64,000 bases of DNA from Saccharibacillus deserti (GCF_013618475.1 NZ_JABJVN010000001.1:434001-498000); one strand, 5' to 3'. Positions 35,814 through 44,858 are shown, numbered from the stretch's first letter. Notes: generated by a model not told the origin, from the sequence alone. Made by a program: numbers and translations.

Positions 35814-35850
35814 ATACAAAAAAAGAACGGCTCGTAGTTGAGCCGTTCTT
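35814..35850 (-). terminator. Terminator of marR-paiA
   Basis: AAGAACGGCTC (35823-35833) pairs with GAGCCGTTCTT (35840-35850) around GTAGTT; the minus strand continues with a run of T. It lies 104 bases beyond the paiA stop. Confidence 0.75.
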
Positions 35851-35953
35851 TTAATCCTGCTTATAACACCAAATATACGGATTGATTTCTTCAGGATCAG
35901 TGACTTCAAAATATTTTGGTATATACATAACAAGTGCCTTTTGCAGAATTTTA

Positions 35954-36947
<994 letters not shown>

Positions 36948-36973
36948 AGCAGCCTCCTCATCAAAAAAATTAG

Positions 36974-37041
36974 TTGCATACGCAACAATGAAAGTCTATA
37001 TTCAATATAAAATACGTTTATTGCAAATGCAATAAACGTAT
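36974..37041. promoter_or_regulatory. Divergent promoter region with two MarR-type palindromes
   Basis: TTGC-ATAC-GCAA at 36974-36985 and TTGC-AAAT-GCAA at 37021-37032 share the core TTGCN4GCAA; the second is the centre of a perfect 14-bp inverted repeat (37012-37025 with 37028-37041, arm ATACGTTTATTGCA). For the plus strand, TTGCAT (36974-36979) and TATATT (36997-37002), 17 apart, form a promoter whose -35 lies inside the first palindrome. Confidence 0.75.
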
Positions 37042-37113
37042 CAAAATATATTAACTTAAAAGGACTGAAGAGGATGCATGCCAGCTACATAAGTTAATAG
37101 GGGGCCAAATCAT

Positions 37114-37743
37114 ATGAAGTATGCTTTCTATATCATCGGAATTTTACTGCTGACCCTTGGAATCTCGCTTACAATCCAATCTGATCTTGGAACGTCGCCT
37201 TTTGATGCTATGTTGGTAGGGTTATCAAGAAGCGTAGGGCTTACCGTAGGAAGCTGGGAAATCATACTGGCCGGACTGATGATGGGTTGCAATTCGGTTT
37301 TAATCAAAAAAAAGCCCGAAGTGTTGGGGTTGGTAACAGCTATTGTCACGGGAATCGGTATTGATTTATGGCTTTTCCTTTTAGACCGTTTGATTACACC
37401 CGAGTTATGGCAAAACAAAGCCGTTTGCTTTTCTATGGGTTTAATCGTTACAGGGATCGGAACAGCCACATATCTCCACACCAATTTTGCGCCAATCCCG
37501 GTGGATCGTCTCACATTGATTCTAAAGGAATTAATCGGAACCAATCTATTCTTTTCAAGAACGCTTATTTATCTCTTTTTCTTGATTTTAGCCATAATGC
37601 TAAATGGACCTATTGGCATTGGAACTATACTAACCGTTTGTTTAGGAGGCCTAATACTTAATTTCTTCATGCCCCCTCTTGGGAGAGTATTGGACAGTCT
37701 AACAATAAATTTAAGTAAATCGCATCATAATCTAAAAAAGTAG
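37114..37743 (+). CDS. YczE/YyaS/YitT-family membrane protein
   Basis: A 209-residue integral membrane protein with five or six spans. The family pattern LGISLTIQSDLGTSPFDAML (about 16-35), then TVGSWEIILAG and a GIGTATYLHTNFAPIPVDRL loop, matches the YczE group. Members affect antibiotic synthesis in Bacillus, but the biochemical role is unknown. Agggggcc precedes the ATG. It begins the plus-strand half of the MarR-controlled cassette. Confidence 0.82.
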   Translation: MKYAFYIIGILLLTLGISLTIQSDLGTSPFDAMLVGLSRSVGLTVGSWEIILAGLMMGCNSVLIKKKPEVLGLVTAIVTGIGIDLWLFLLDRLITPELWQNKAVCFSMGLIVTGIGTATYLHTNFAPIPVDRLTLILKELIGTNLFFSRTLIYLFFLILAIMLNGPIGIGTILTVCLGGLILNFFMPPLGRVLDSLTINLSKSHHNLKK

Positions 37744-37835
37744 AATTAGAAATTATAAGGTAACCTATCATCATGACTAATCAGAATAATGAATCAATTT
37801 TATTATCGTAAACAGATAGCTAGGAGGAAATAAAA

Positions 37836-38726
37836 TTGAAATCACCATTTATTGCGTACATAGCTTTATTCGTGGGCGTCTTTGCGTTATCGACTTCAGC
37901 CATTTTTGTAAAGGTAGCAAATGCACCTGCGGAAATCACGGCATTTTATCGAATGTTTTTTGCAGCAGCAATGCTTTTGCCTTTCTTAGTGCTTAATAAA
38001 AAAAACCGCAAAGAATTACGTTCATTGTCAAAAAAACAATGGGGACTCGGATTATTATCAGGCGTATTTTTAGCCGCTCATTATGTGTTATGGTTTGAAT
38101 CCTTAAATTACACCTCTGTAGCAAGTTCAACGGTCATCGTTACCTTGCAGCCGCTCTTTTCGGTAGTCGGCGGTTATTTTCTATTCAAAGAACGCTTCAA
38201 CAAAGGAGCTATAACGGGCTGTCTCGTCGCGATTGCCGGAAGTATTGTCATTGGCTGGCAGGACTTTCAAATCAGCGGCCTAGCGTTATTTGGCGATCTA
38301 CTAGCTTTTATTGCGGCCGGCATCATAACCGCCTACTTTTTCGTTGGCCAGCATGTTCGGAAAAAACTATCTCTTATCCCCTATGCAGTTATTGGGTATG
38401 GGAGCAGTGCAGTGTTTTTAGGGATTTTTTCCTTTAGTCAGCAAACACCCTTCTTCACTTATTCTGCACCCACCTGGTGGTCCTTTATTGGATTAGCGTT
38501 TATTGCCACAATTTTAGGGCAAACCGTTTTTAATTATCTTTTGAAATGGTTAAGTACCTCAATTATTTCAATGGCAATATTAGGCGAGATCATTGGAACA
38601 TGCTTACTCGCGTATTTGATCTTGGATGAAGTCATTTCATTGCAACAAGGTTTGGGCATCGGATTTGTTTTGATTGGATTAACATTATTTTTACTGCAGC
38701 AAAGAACTAAGGATCCAGCAGCATAA
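37836..38726 (+). CDS. EamA/DMT-family transporter
   Basis: A 296-residue, ten-helix drug/metabolite transporter made of two EamA halves. FVGVFALSTSAIFVKVANAP starts the first half and AEITAFYRMFFAAAMLLPFL follows; the second begins near 150 (LALFGDLLAFIAAGIITAYF). TTG start at 37836 with aggagg seven bases upstream. Such transporters export amino acids or small metabolites. A+T-rich codon use matches its neighbours, and it probably shares their mRNA. Confidence 0.87.
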   Translation: MKSPFIAYIALFVGVFALSTSAIFVKVANAPAEITAFYRMFFAAAMLLPFLVLNKKNRKELRSLSKKQWGLGLLSGVFLAAHYVLWFESLNYTSVASSTVIVTLQPLFSVVGGYFLFKERFNKGAITGCLVAIAGSIVIGWQDFQISGLALFGDLLAFIAAGIITAYFFVGQHVRKKLSLIPYAVIGYGSSAVFLGIFSFSQQTPFFTYSAPTWWSFIGLAFIATILGQTVFNYLLKWLSTSIISMAILGEIIGTCLLAYLILDEVISLQQGLGIGFVLIGLTLFLLQQRTKDPAA

Positions 38727-38804
38727 AGACTGAAGTAACCGTCTATTTAGGAAATTTATCTCTAATACAGATATTCAAAATTAAAATAAGGAGCTGTACG
38801 AGTC

Positions 38805-39671
38805 ATGGATTTTTATATTGTAGATGTCTTCGCGGAAGAGAAATATCAAGGCAACCCGTTAGCAGTACTTATTCCTACAAGAGCAATATCTACCGAAGAA
38901 ATGCAAAAGATTGCGCGCGAGATCAACTTTAGTGAAACCGCCTTTATTCTTTCCGGCAAACAAGACAATGGAGGGTACGATGTCCGGATATTTACTCCGG
39001 ATGTAGAGATTCCTTTTGCCGGCCACCCCACACTGGGGACAGCATTTATCATTCAGAAAGTTCTAGAAAACAATGAAAGTAAGCAAATAACATTAAACCT
39101 TGAAGTCGGACAGATCCCTGTAACCCTTGAAGGCGAACAGTTGATCATGAAGCAAAACCCGCCTGAGTTGGGAGCAGTTCTTCTTAATCAAGATGTTTTT
39201 TCCGAAATGTTACAAATTTCAACTAAAGATATAGATTCCCGTTTCCCTATTCAAATCGTATCAACTGGCTTGCCGGCAGTAATAGTTCCACTTCGTTCAT
39301 TGGAAGCTGTAAATCGCTGCAGGATTCATCATGATCGGTACCGGAATTTCATTAATACCGTTATAAAAGCGAATATTTTGGTCTTTGCCCCTGAAACCGA
39401 ACGCGAAGAAAATGATTTGAGTGTCAGGGTGTTTTTGGATGACCCGGGATTCCCTGAAGACCCGGCGACTGGGAGTGCAAACGGAAATCTTGCAGGATAC
39501 CTGGTTACCCATAACTACTTGGATAATAAAAATATAGCCTATAGAGTTGAACAAGGTTTCCAAATGAGAAGGCCGTCTATTTTAACCGTACAAGCCGAAC
39601 GGCACCAAAATTCCATTAAAATTCTGGTGGGTGGAAAAGTGTTTTTAATCGCAAAAGGAAAATGGTATTGA
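38805..39671 (+). CDS. PhzF-family isomerase/epimerase
   Basis: A 288-residue enzyme of the PhzF/DapF-like fold. Family motifs are VDVFAEEKYQGNPLAV (about 5-20), the catalytic Glu in EINFSETAFIL (about 44), FTPDVEIPFAGHPTLGTAF and the DDPGFPEDPATGSANGNLAGYL phosphate/carboxylate loop. PhzF proteins isomerise small cyclic metabolites; most genomic members have no known substrate. It is the last gene of the cassette and is followed by a strong terminator. Confidence 0.9.
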   Translation: MDFYIVDVFAEEKYQGNPLAVLIPTRAISTEEMQKIAREINFSETAFILSGKQDNGGYDVRIFTPDVEIPFAGHPTLGTAFIIQKVLENNESKQITLNLEVGQIPVTLEGEQLIMKQNPPELGAVLLNQDVFSEMLQISTKDIDSRFPIQIVSTGLPAVIVPLRSLEAVNRCRIHHDRYRNFINTVIKANILVFAPETEREENDLSVRVFLDDPGFPEDPATGSANGNLAGYLVTHNYLDNKNIAYRVEQGFQMRRPSILTVQAERHQNSIKILVGGKVFLIAKGKWY

Positions 39672-39797
39672 TGGACAGCTGCCGCCACATATTCCGGAAA
39701 AATAATATGGCCGTTTTTTGTTTCCGCGGCGGGACTGGCTTATATGGCGCGGAGAAAGGAAGTGCGGAGGGGAAGATGGTGATCCGTAAGAAGAAGG

Positions 39798-39833
39798 GAG
39801 CGGCCCTATAAGCTGTAAGGGCCGCTCTTTTTT
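39798..39833 (+). terminator. Terminator of the yczE-eamA-phzF cassette
   Basis: GAGCGGCCCT (39798-39807) pairs perfectly with AGGGCCGCTC (39818-39827) around a 10-base loop, followed by six T residues. Confidence 0.88.
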
Positions 39834-40118
39834 GTCTCGTTTGCGCACGTCGATCACGCTTCTTTTCCCGCTATGAAGCTGCCCTTTATGCGACATCAAG
39901 CCATACGTTTTCGGTTATCAGGCTCCCACTGACGGAACGTGGCGGCGCTTGGAACCGAAAAAGAAAGTGATTCCGGTCGCCATAGTTCCGCCCTGTTCCT
40001 TGCTCGCCCAATAGGCGACAATGGCTTCAGATCCCAAGCAGGGATTCGCGAACGCCTTCCCCATAAGGCCTGGACTTCAATAGGGTCCGGCGGTGCCGGG
40101 CGCGCTGCGCCGCGGTAT
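39834..40118. other. Intergenic stretch without a supported gene
   Basis: The 285 bases between the phzF terminator and the tRNA-like element hold no reading frame with a ribosome-binding site on either strand. Short hairpins occur (ATCCC-AAGC-AGGGAT near 40031-40045, and a GC-rich one near 40090-40115). No clear promoter was recognised. Confidence 0.5.
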
Positions 40119-40258
40119 GCCGGAAGAAGCGTTCGTAGAGGCAAACGCGAGTATTCGGGGTTCGAATCCCCACTTGCTTAGGCGCAAGCTCTTGGTAGAG
40201 CACTCCGCTTCTAACGGAGCTCCAACAAATCATGATCTTTGGGGAAGGAAGTTCCGGC
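40119..40258 (+). ncRNA. Circularly permuted tRNA-Arg(UCU)-like element
   Basis: The arms of a tRNA appear in the order T arm, acceptor, D arm, anticodon arm. T arm: GGGG 40157-40160, loop TTCGAAT 40161-40167, CCCC 40168-40171. Joined acceptor: CTTGC 40173-40177, loop TTAGGC, GCAAG 40184-40188. D arm: GCTC 40188-40191, loop TTGGTA with the invariant GG, GAGC 40198-40201. Anticodon arm: CTCCG 40203-40207, loop CTTCTAA, CGGAG 40215-40219; anticodon TCT, with T33 and A37. An outer helix GCCGGAA 40119-40125 / TTCCGGC 40252-40258 and a side hairpin (40129-40133 with 40144-40148) enclose it. Whether it is made and matured is unknown. Confidence 0.65.
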
Positions 40259-40497
40259 GGGCCGCCTACTCGGGGCCCGGCGCCCGAACGCGCTTTGCAG
40301 ATCCGGCGGATTTCGCCGGCCGAAGCCGCGGCGAGCAAGCGAAGAACGACGGAGACAAGATCGGTCCGAAGCCGGGACCGGCCTTGCCCAGCCGCTCGAC
40401 TCCCGCTTGCCGCGCGCAGCCGAAGCCGGCTCAAGCCGGGCTCCGCGCATACGGGCGTGTGAACTTCCGCCGCAAAGATTCCAAGGAGGAACCATCC

Positions 40498-41826
40498 ATG
40501 AATCCAAATTCAAATCAATCGAATATAAACGTACCGCACGGCCGCAAAATTCCGGGGATGCCCGGTTCCAACGTCCGTCCGGGAGAGCTGAAAAACGAAC
40601 CTCCTTTTATCCCCGGCGTGCTCGAACTCGGTAAGGGTCTGCGCACCGTCGAAGTCCAAGACGGCCAGCGCGCCCTGCTGTTCGAACATACCTGCTACGT
40701 CCGTCTGCTGATGCCGGGCCGCCACCGCTTTTGGAGCTGGACGGACCGCGCCCGCAAAGTGGTCTTCAAAAGCCTGGCCGAGCCGTTCGAACATCATCCT
40801 ACGGACAGTTGGGTGACCGGCTGGCTTACCGCCAACGGTGTTCCCGATATGGACGTGCGCTTGTATGCGGGAGATGCAGAGCTGATGAAGCAGCTCAGCA
40901 CGGTCGAAGTCGGCGACGGCGAATATGCGCTGCATCTGGAGAACGGACGGTTCAAAAACCTGCTGTCGACCGGACGCTACGCTTACTGGAACGAATCGCG
41001 CGAGCATACCTTTATTCGCGTCGATCTTCGTACCCCGGAGATCGGGCCGGAAATGGGACGCGCCATGCTGGAAAAGATCGGGCCGAACCATGTGCAGACG
41101 GTCGAAGTGGCGAGCCACGAGACCGGCCTGCTGTACTTCGATAACCGGTTTCAGCGGCAGCTGTCTCCGGGGCGGAGCTTTTTCTGGAACGGTTCGGCTG
41201 CCGTGACGGTCAAGAAGTTCGATCTGCGCCGCCAGCAGCTCGATATGACCGGCCAGGAGATTCTGACGGAAGACAAAGTCTCGCTGCGCCTGAACTTCGT
41301 CTGCCAGTACCGGATCGTCGATCCGCTGCGGGCGGCGGAGATCAAGAACTTCGAAGATCAGGTGTACGTCCAGCTGCAGCTCCTGCTGCGCGAATACGTC
41401 GGCACGCTCAAGCTGGACGATCTGCTGCGCATGAAACAGGAGATCGGCGACTTCGTATTGGGCCGGCTGAAGGCAAGCGGCGCGGACTACGGGGTGGAAT
41501 TCCTCGCGGCCGGACTCAAAGACGTTATTCTGCCGGGCGAAATCCGCGCCATTCTGAATACGGTGCTGCTGGCCGAGAAGAAAGCGCAGGCCAACATGAT
41601 TACCCGGCGGGAGGAAACGGCATCGACCCGAAGCCTGATGAACACCGCCAAGCTGATGGACGAGAACGCGACGCTGTACCGGCTTAAGGAACTGGAATTC
41701 GTGGAGAAAATCTGCGAAAAGATCGGCACGATCTCGCTCGGCGGAGGCAGCAGTCTGCTCGAGCAGATGAACGGACTGCTGGGACTGCGGCAGGGGGAAG
41801 AACGCAGGGAGATCGGCCGGGAATAA
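40498..41826 (+). CDS. Slipin (SPFH/band-7) protein with three N-terminal repeats
   Basis: A 442-residue protein. Three copies of a VEV...ALLFE..RF..LL.PGRH.FW-like unit start at about residues 47, 131 and 198; then the SPFH core (ILTEDKVSLRLNFVCQYRIVDPLR at about 256-280, and a long helix EIRAILNTVLLAEKKAQANM at about 345). There is no transmembrane helix. Slipins of this kind (N-terminal HETGLLYFDNRF-type segment) occur in RtcB/Ro RNA-repair loci of other bacteria, from memory. The start at 40498 has aaggagga upstream; the frame stays open to 40093 but runs through the tRNA-like element and is rejected. Confidence 0.82.
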   Translation: MNPNSNQSNINVPHGRKIPGMPGSNVRPGELKNEPPFIPGVLELGKGLRTVEVQDGQRALLFEHTCYVRLLMPGRHRFWSWTDRARKVVFKSLAEPFEHHPTDSWVTGWLTANGVPDMDVRLYAGDAELMKQLSTVEVGDGEYALHLENGRFKNLLSTGRYAYWNESREHTFIRVDLRTPEIGPEMGRAMLEKIGPNHVQTVEVASHETGLLYFDNRFQRQLSPGRSFFWNGSAAVTVKKFDLRRQQLDMTGQEILTEDKVSLRLNFVCQYRIVDPLRAAEIKNFEDQVYVQLQLLLREYVGTLKLDDLLRMKQEIGDFVLGRLKASGADYGVEFLAAGLKDVILPGEIRAILNTVLLAEKKAQANMITRREETASTRSLMNTAKLMDENATLYRLKELEFVEKICEKIGTISLGGGSSLLEQMNGLLGLRQGEERREIGRE

Positions 41827-41937
41827 ACCCGGTCGATGCGCCGTAAGCCGTTTTTTTGGCAAAGTCGAATTTTTTGCGAACAACTTCCGGTTTGGAAACG
41901 TCTTTATAGGAGAGCTCTTTTGAAAGGAGAATAACCT

Positions 41938-42408
41938 ATGAAGAAACAGATCCTGATCGCTGCCGCTGCGGCCCTGCTTCTAAGTTCGGGGAGCGCGTAT
42001 GCCGCAGAAGCGCCGAACGCCGGTGCGCGGCTGTAACCGGTTACGCTGAATCCGGTTGCGGACGCACCGAATATTGTCGTAATCGATGACAGACCCGAAA
42101 AAGAAATTCTGGCTGCGCTCAAAAAAGGAGAATGGCCCGACGAATTCGTCATCGTCGGCATGATGCAGACACTCTCCGGCACAAAACTCAAGCCGGGATC
42201 GACGCCCATTTTCCTATCGTCCAAGTGGCGGTTGAATTTGTTTCACCAAATGATCGACGGCGGTCAAAAGCGCGGAATCTATAACAACGCCGAACTGCTT
42301 CAGGAGATCATCGCGCGCTGGGAAGACGGCGATGATTCCCAGTTGGAGCGCGACAACTGGCTGCTGAAGAAAATGCTCGATCTGCACCACGAATCCTTTT
42401 ACAATTAG
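41938..42408 (+). pseudogene. Secreted protein gene with an in-frame TAA
   Basis: ATG at 41938 (ggagaataacct upstream) starts a signal peptide (MKKQILIAAAAALLLSSGSA, then YAAEAP) but codon 33 is TAA (42034-42036). The same frame continues for 123 codons (PVTLNPVADAPNIVVIDDRP starts it; ends HHESFYN) with gene-like codon use and its own terminator. Either one nonsense change has broken the gene, or it is read through, or translation restarts at ATG 42160. No family is recognised. Confidence 0.7.
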
Positions 42409-42426
42409 CCCGCGGAACCGCGCATT

Positions 42427-42453
42427 AAACCGTCTTTTCGAAGACGGTTTTTT
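42427..42453 (+). terminator. Terminator of the interrupted secreted-protein gene
   Basis: AAACCGTCTT pairs with AAGACGGTTT around TTCG, followed by T residues. Confidence 0.85.
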
Positions 42454-42619
42454 GTCGTTGGCTTATAAATAAGACTGCTGCCAACCTGGCCGCGGTGACA
42501 CTGGTCAAGCTCGTAGGAGTCCTGAATCCTGAATCCTACGTATGGAAACGAGCTAAGGTCTGAGGTATGCCGCAGGTTTTTTCTCGTTGTGCTGCGCCGG
42601 CAGATTTTTAAAAAGAGCG

Positions 42620-42664
42620 TTGACAAAATCGGATATTACCTTTATGGTTAGTTACATGACTAAC
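42620..42664 (+). promoter_or_regulatory. Promoter and operator of the YtrA-type operon
   Basis: TTGACA (42620-42625) and TATGGT (42643-42648) are 17 bases apart. The inverted repeat GTTAGT-TACATG-ACTAAC (42647-42664) covers the end of the -10 box and the start point, the right place for autorepression by the GntR protein encoded next. Confidence 0.75.
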
Positions 42665-42684
42665 AAACCAGAAGGGTGGTTGCG

Positions 42685-43062
42685 ATGCCGATTCCATTCG
42701 ACGAAAACCGGCCTATTTTTCAACAGATTGCAGATCGAATCGAAGACGACATTCTCAACGACACCTATGCGGAGGAAGACCAGATTATCTCGACAACGCA
42801 GTTTTCGCGCATGTTCCAGATCAATCCCGCTACGGTCGTCAAAGGATTCGGACTGCTGGTGAATGAAGGCATTATTTACAAAAAGCGAGGGCTTGGCATG
42901 TACGTGTCCGCCGGAGCGAAGGAGAAGATCATGGGCAAACGCCGGGAACGGTTTTACAGCGATTTGGTCGTCAAATTGTTGGAGGAAGCGGAGAAGCTGG
43001 GCATGACCATGGAAGACGTGATTGAAATGATCAAACGGGAGAAAAGAGGAGATCGTACATGA
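42685..43062 (+). CDS. GntR-family regulator, YtrA type
   Basis: A 125-residue regulator: a GntR winged helix at about 5-75 (PIFQQIADRIEDDILNDTY; FQINPATVVKGFGLLVNEG) with the very short C-terminal tail typical of the YtrA subfamily, which controls ABC transporters and responds to cell-wall antibiotics. ATG 42685 with gaagggtgg upstream is preferred over GTG 42676. The four-base overlap with the ABC ATPase gene makes it the first gene of a repressor-transporter operon. Confidence 0.88.
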   Translation: MPIPFDENRPIFQQIADRIEDDILNDTYAEEDQIISTTQFSRMFQINPATVVKGFGLLVNEGIIYKKRGLGMYVSAGAKEKIMGKRRERFYSDLVVKLLEEAEKLGMTMEDVIEMIKREKRGDRT

Positions 43063-43937
43063 ATTCGGTATTGAAAGTCAATCATTTGAGCAAATCGTAC
43101 GGCCGCATGGAAGCGGTCGACAGCCTGAGTCTTGAACTGGCCGAGCACACGATCTATGGTCTGCTGGGACGCAACGGCGCGGGCAAAACGACATTGTTGA
43201 ACATGATCACGGGCGGAATGTTCCCGGACGGCGGCGAAGTCGTCGTACACGGACGCCCGCTTCATAAAGGAGAAGTTCCGACTCAAGTCTGCTACATACG
43301 CGAGAAAAACTTTTATCCGAACGGGGCGCGTGTTCGCGATGTGCTGCAGATGGCGTCTGCTTTTCATCCGGATTGGGACTCCGGGCTGGCTTCGAGGCTG
43401 CTGGGAACATTCAAGCTGAATCCGCGCAAAAAAATGCGTCAGCTGTCGCGCGGTATGGAATCGATGGTCGGCAATATCATCGGGCTTGCGAGCCGGGCGC
43501 CGCTCACGATCTTTGACGAGCCCGTGCTGGGATTGGATGTGCTGATGCGTGAGAAATTTTATCGCACCCTGCTTGAAGATTATACGGAGCATCCGCGTAC
43601 CATCCTCCTCTCCACCCATTTGATCGACGAGATTGCGACCGTCGTGGAGCAGGTCTTCATCATGGAAAACGGCAGTATCCTGATGAGTGAAGAAGTGGAA
43701 CAGATTCGCGAACGCGCCTATACGGTCAGCGGCAGCAGCGCTGTAATTGCTTCCTTCGTTGAAGGCCGGCGCGTCATTCACAGTGAAGGCTACGGCCAAG
43801 TAGGCGTCGCAGTTCTTTACGGGGTTTTATCGGAACAAGAACGAAGCGAAGCGGAAAGTCGGGGACTTTTGATTGACGGGGTACCGCTGCAGAAATTTTT
43901 TGCTTATCTGATCGAGGAGGGACAAGGCAATGAATAA
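43059..43937 (+). CDS. ABC transporter ATP-binding protein (YtrB-like)
   Basis: A 292-residue ATPase with Walker A GRNGAGKTTLL (about 36-46), a signature variant LSRGMESMVG (about 130) in place of LSGGQ, Walker B LTIFDEPVLGLD, and the switch His in LLSTHLIDE. Such degenerate signatures are common in the YtrB/CcmA-like ATPases of GntR operons. It overlaps both neighbours, and works with the permease that follows. Confidence 0.9.
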   Translation: MNSVLKVNHLSKSYGRMEAVDSLSLELAEHTIYGLLGRNGAGKTTLLNMITGGMFPDGGEVVVHGRPLHKGEVPTQVCYIREKNFYPNGARVRDVLQMASAFHPDWDSGLASRLLGTFKLNPRKKMRQLSRGMESMVGNIIGLASRAPLTIFDEPVLGLDVLMREKFYRTLLEDYTEHPRTILLSTHLIDEIATVVEQVFIMENGSILMSEEVEQIRERAYTVSGSSAVIASFVEGRRVIHSEGYGQVGVAVLYGVLSEQERSEAESRGLLIDGVPLQKFFAYLIEEGQGNE

Positions 43938-44709
43938 GATGGGAGTTCAAATGCGGGTATCGGTGCTTCGAATGAGATTGGCGATTCTGCTTGTTATCGG
44001 GGCAATCGCAGTGTCGACGATTGCAAATTACACCATTAATGCGGCCCTGCAGGGAGATCCTCAGCGCGATGCACAGGAAGTTGCGGCGGCGGTCGGAGAG
44101 CTGAATGAACTGGCGGGGAAAGATGCCATTAAGATCGAAGCGCCATCGGAGATCGAGAACATCAACATCTCTTCCGCCAACCTGCTGCTGATCCTGCTCC
44201 CGGTGCTGGCAATCATTCTGCCGCTGCGAACATTCCGGACGATGCTGAATTTCGGCGATTCCCGCGGGCGCTATTTTATCGGTCTGCTGCTGATTTATGC
44301 CGCTGCCGCGCTGGTGCTGGCTTTGTGCAACAGTCTCTGGTGGCCGTTCGAGCAGGGCGTGATCCGGGAGCACAGCCAGACGATTAACCTGATCGAAGTC
44401 TTCGGTTGGGATCGGATGGGCATTATCGGAGCTTTTCTGTATCAGGCGGCGTTCTACTTTTTCGTATTGAGCTTGTTCAATCTGCTGTTCTCCCGAATGA
44501 AATCCCCAGTCACATGGATCTTGTGGGCGGTATTGATCGCGGCGATTCCGATCGGGACGTCCATCGCTTCGCTCCGCGTCCATGTAGCCGATTTCTTCCT
44601 GGCCCTGCTGTTCAACGACTCGCTGCTTGCGGGGATGGGCCTCAATCTGGCGTTGAGCGCGGTATTCATTGCGGGAGCCTGGCTGTTTACGCGGCATCGG
44701 ACGATATAA
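43930..44709 (+). CDS. ABC transporter permease subunit
   Basis: A 259-residue membrane protein with about six spans (about 17-35, 75-92, 112-132, 160-180, 193-212, 228-250) and a large extracytoplasmic loop after the first helix. There is no sequence family I can name beyond ABC-2-type permease. It overlaps the ATPase gene by eight bases and has gaggagggacaaggca upstream. With the YtrA-type repressor it probably forms a cell-envelope stress exporter. Confidence 0.8.
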   Translation: MNKMGVQMRVSVLRMRLAILLVIGAIAVSTIANYTINAALQGDPQRDAQEVAAAVGELNELAGKDAIKIEAPSEIENINISSANLLLILLPVLAIILPLRTFRTMLNFGDSRGRYFIGLLLIYAAAALVLALCNSLWWPFEQGVIREHSQTINLIEVFGWDRMGIIGAFLYQAAFYFFVLSLFNLLFSRMKSPVTWILWAVLIAAIPIGTSIASLRVHVADFFLALLFNDSLLAGMGLNLALSAVFIAGAWLFTRHRTI

Positions 44710-44780
44710 GAGCAGAAGAAGGGAATTGAGAAAAAAAGATCATCTACGCAAAAAAAAGATTAAACCAATCTTTTCGATCA

Positions 44781-44809
44781 TGCGAAGGCCCAGGCCTTCG
44801 CATTTTTTC
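44781..44809 (+). terminator. Terminator of the YtrA-type operon
   Basis: TGCGAAGGCC pairs with GGCCTTCGCA around CA, followed by TTTTTT. Confidence 0.85.
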
Positions 44810-44831
44810 TTGTTCCACCTCCTTTTTCTGC

Positions 44832-44858
44832 TAAATTTTCTGCCTGTTTTGTCGATAA
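44832..44858 (+). promoter_or_regulatory. Sigma-D-type promoter of the chemoreceptor gene
   Basis: TAAA (44832-44835), exactly 15 bases, then GTCGATAA (44851-44858), against the Bacillus motility sigma-D consensus TAAA-N15-GCCGATAA. It lies 110 bases before the mcp start; the leader contains two ATTCATAAGC repeats. Confidence 0.75.

Noticed and set aside
39896-40144. 82-codon minus-strand frame
   Set aside because: No ribosome-binding site, no family, and it overlaps the tRNA-like element.
40140-40260. An ordinary tRNA gene ending in the T arm at 40157-40171
   Set aside because: No 5' acceptor strand complementary to CTTGCTT lies 60-90 bases upstream, and the D and anticodon arms lie downstream instead, so a normal tRNA fold is not possible.
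40093-40497. N-terminal extension of the slipin frame up to 40093
   Set aside because: It runs through the tRNA-like element, has no ribosome-binding site at its start, and the ATG at 40498 has a strong one.
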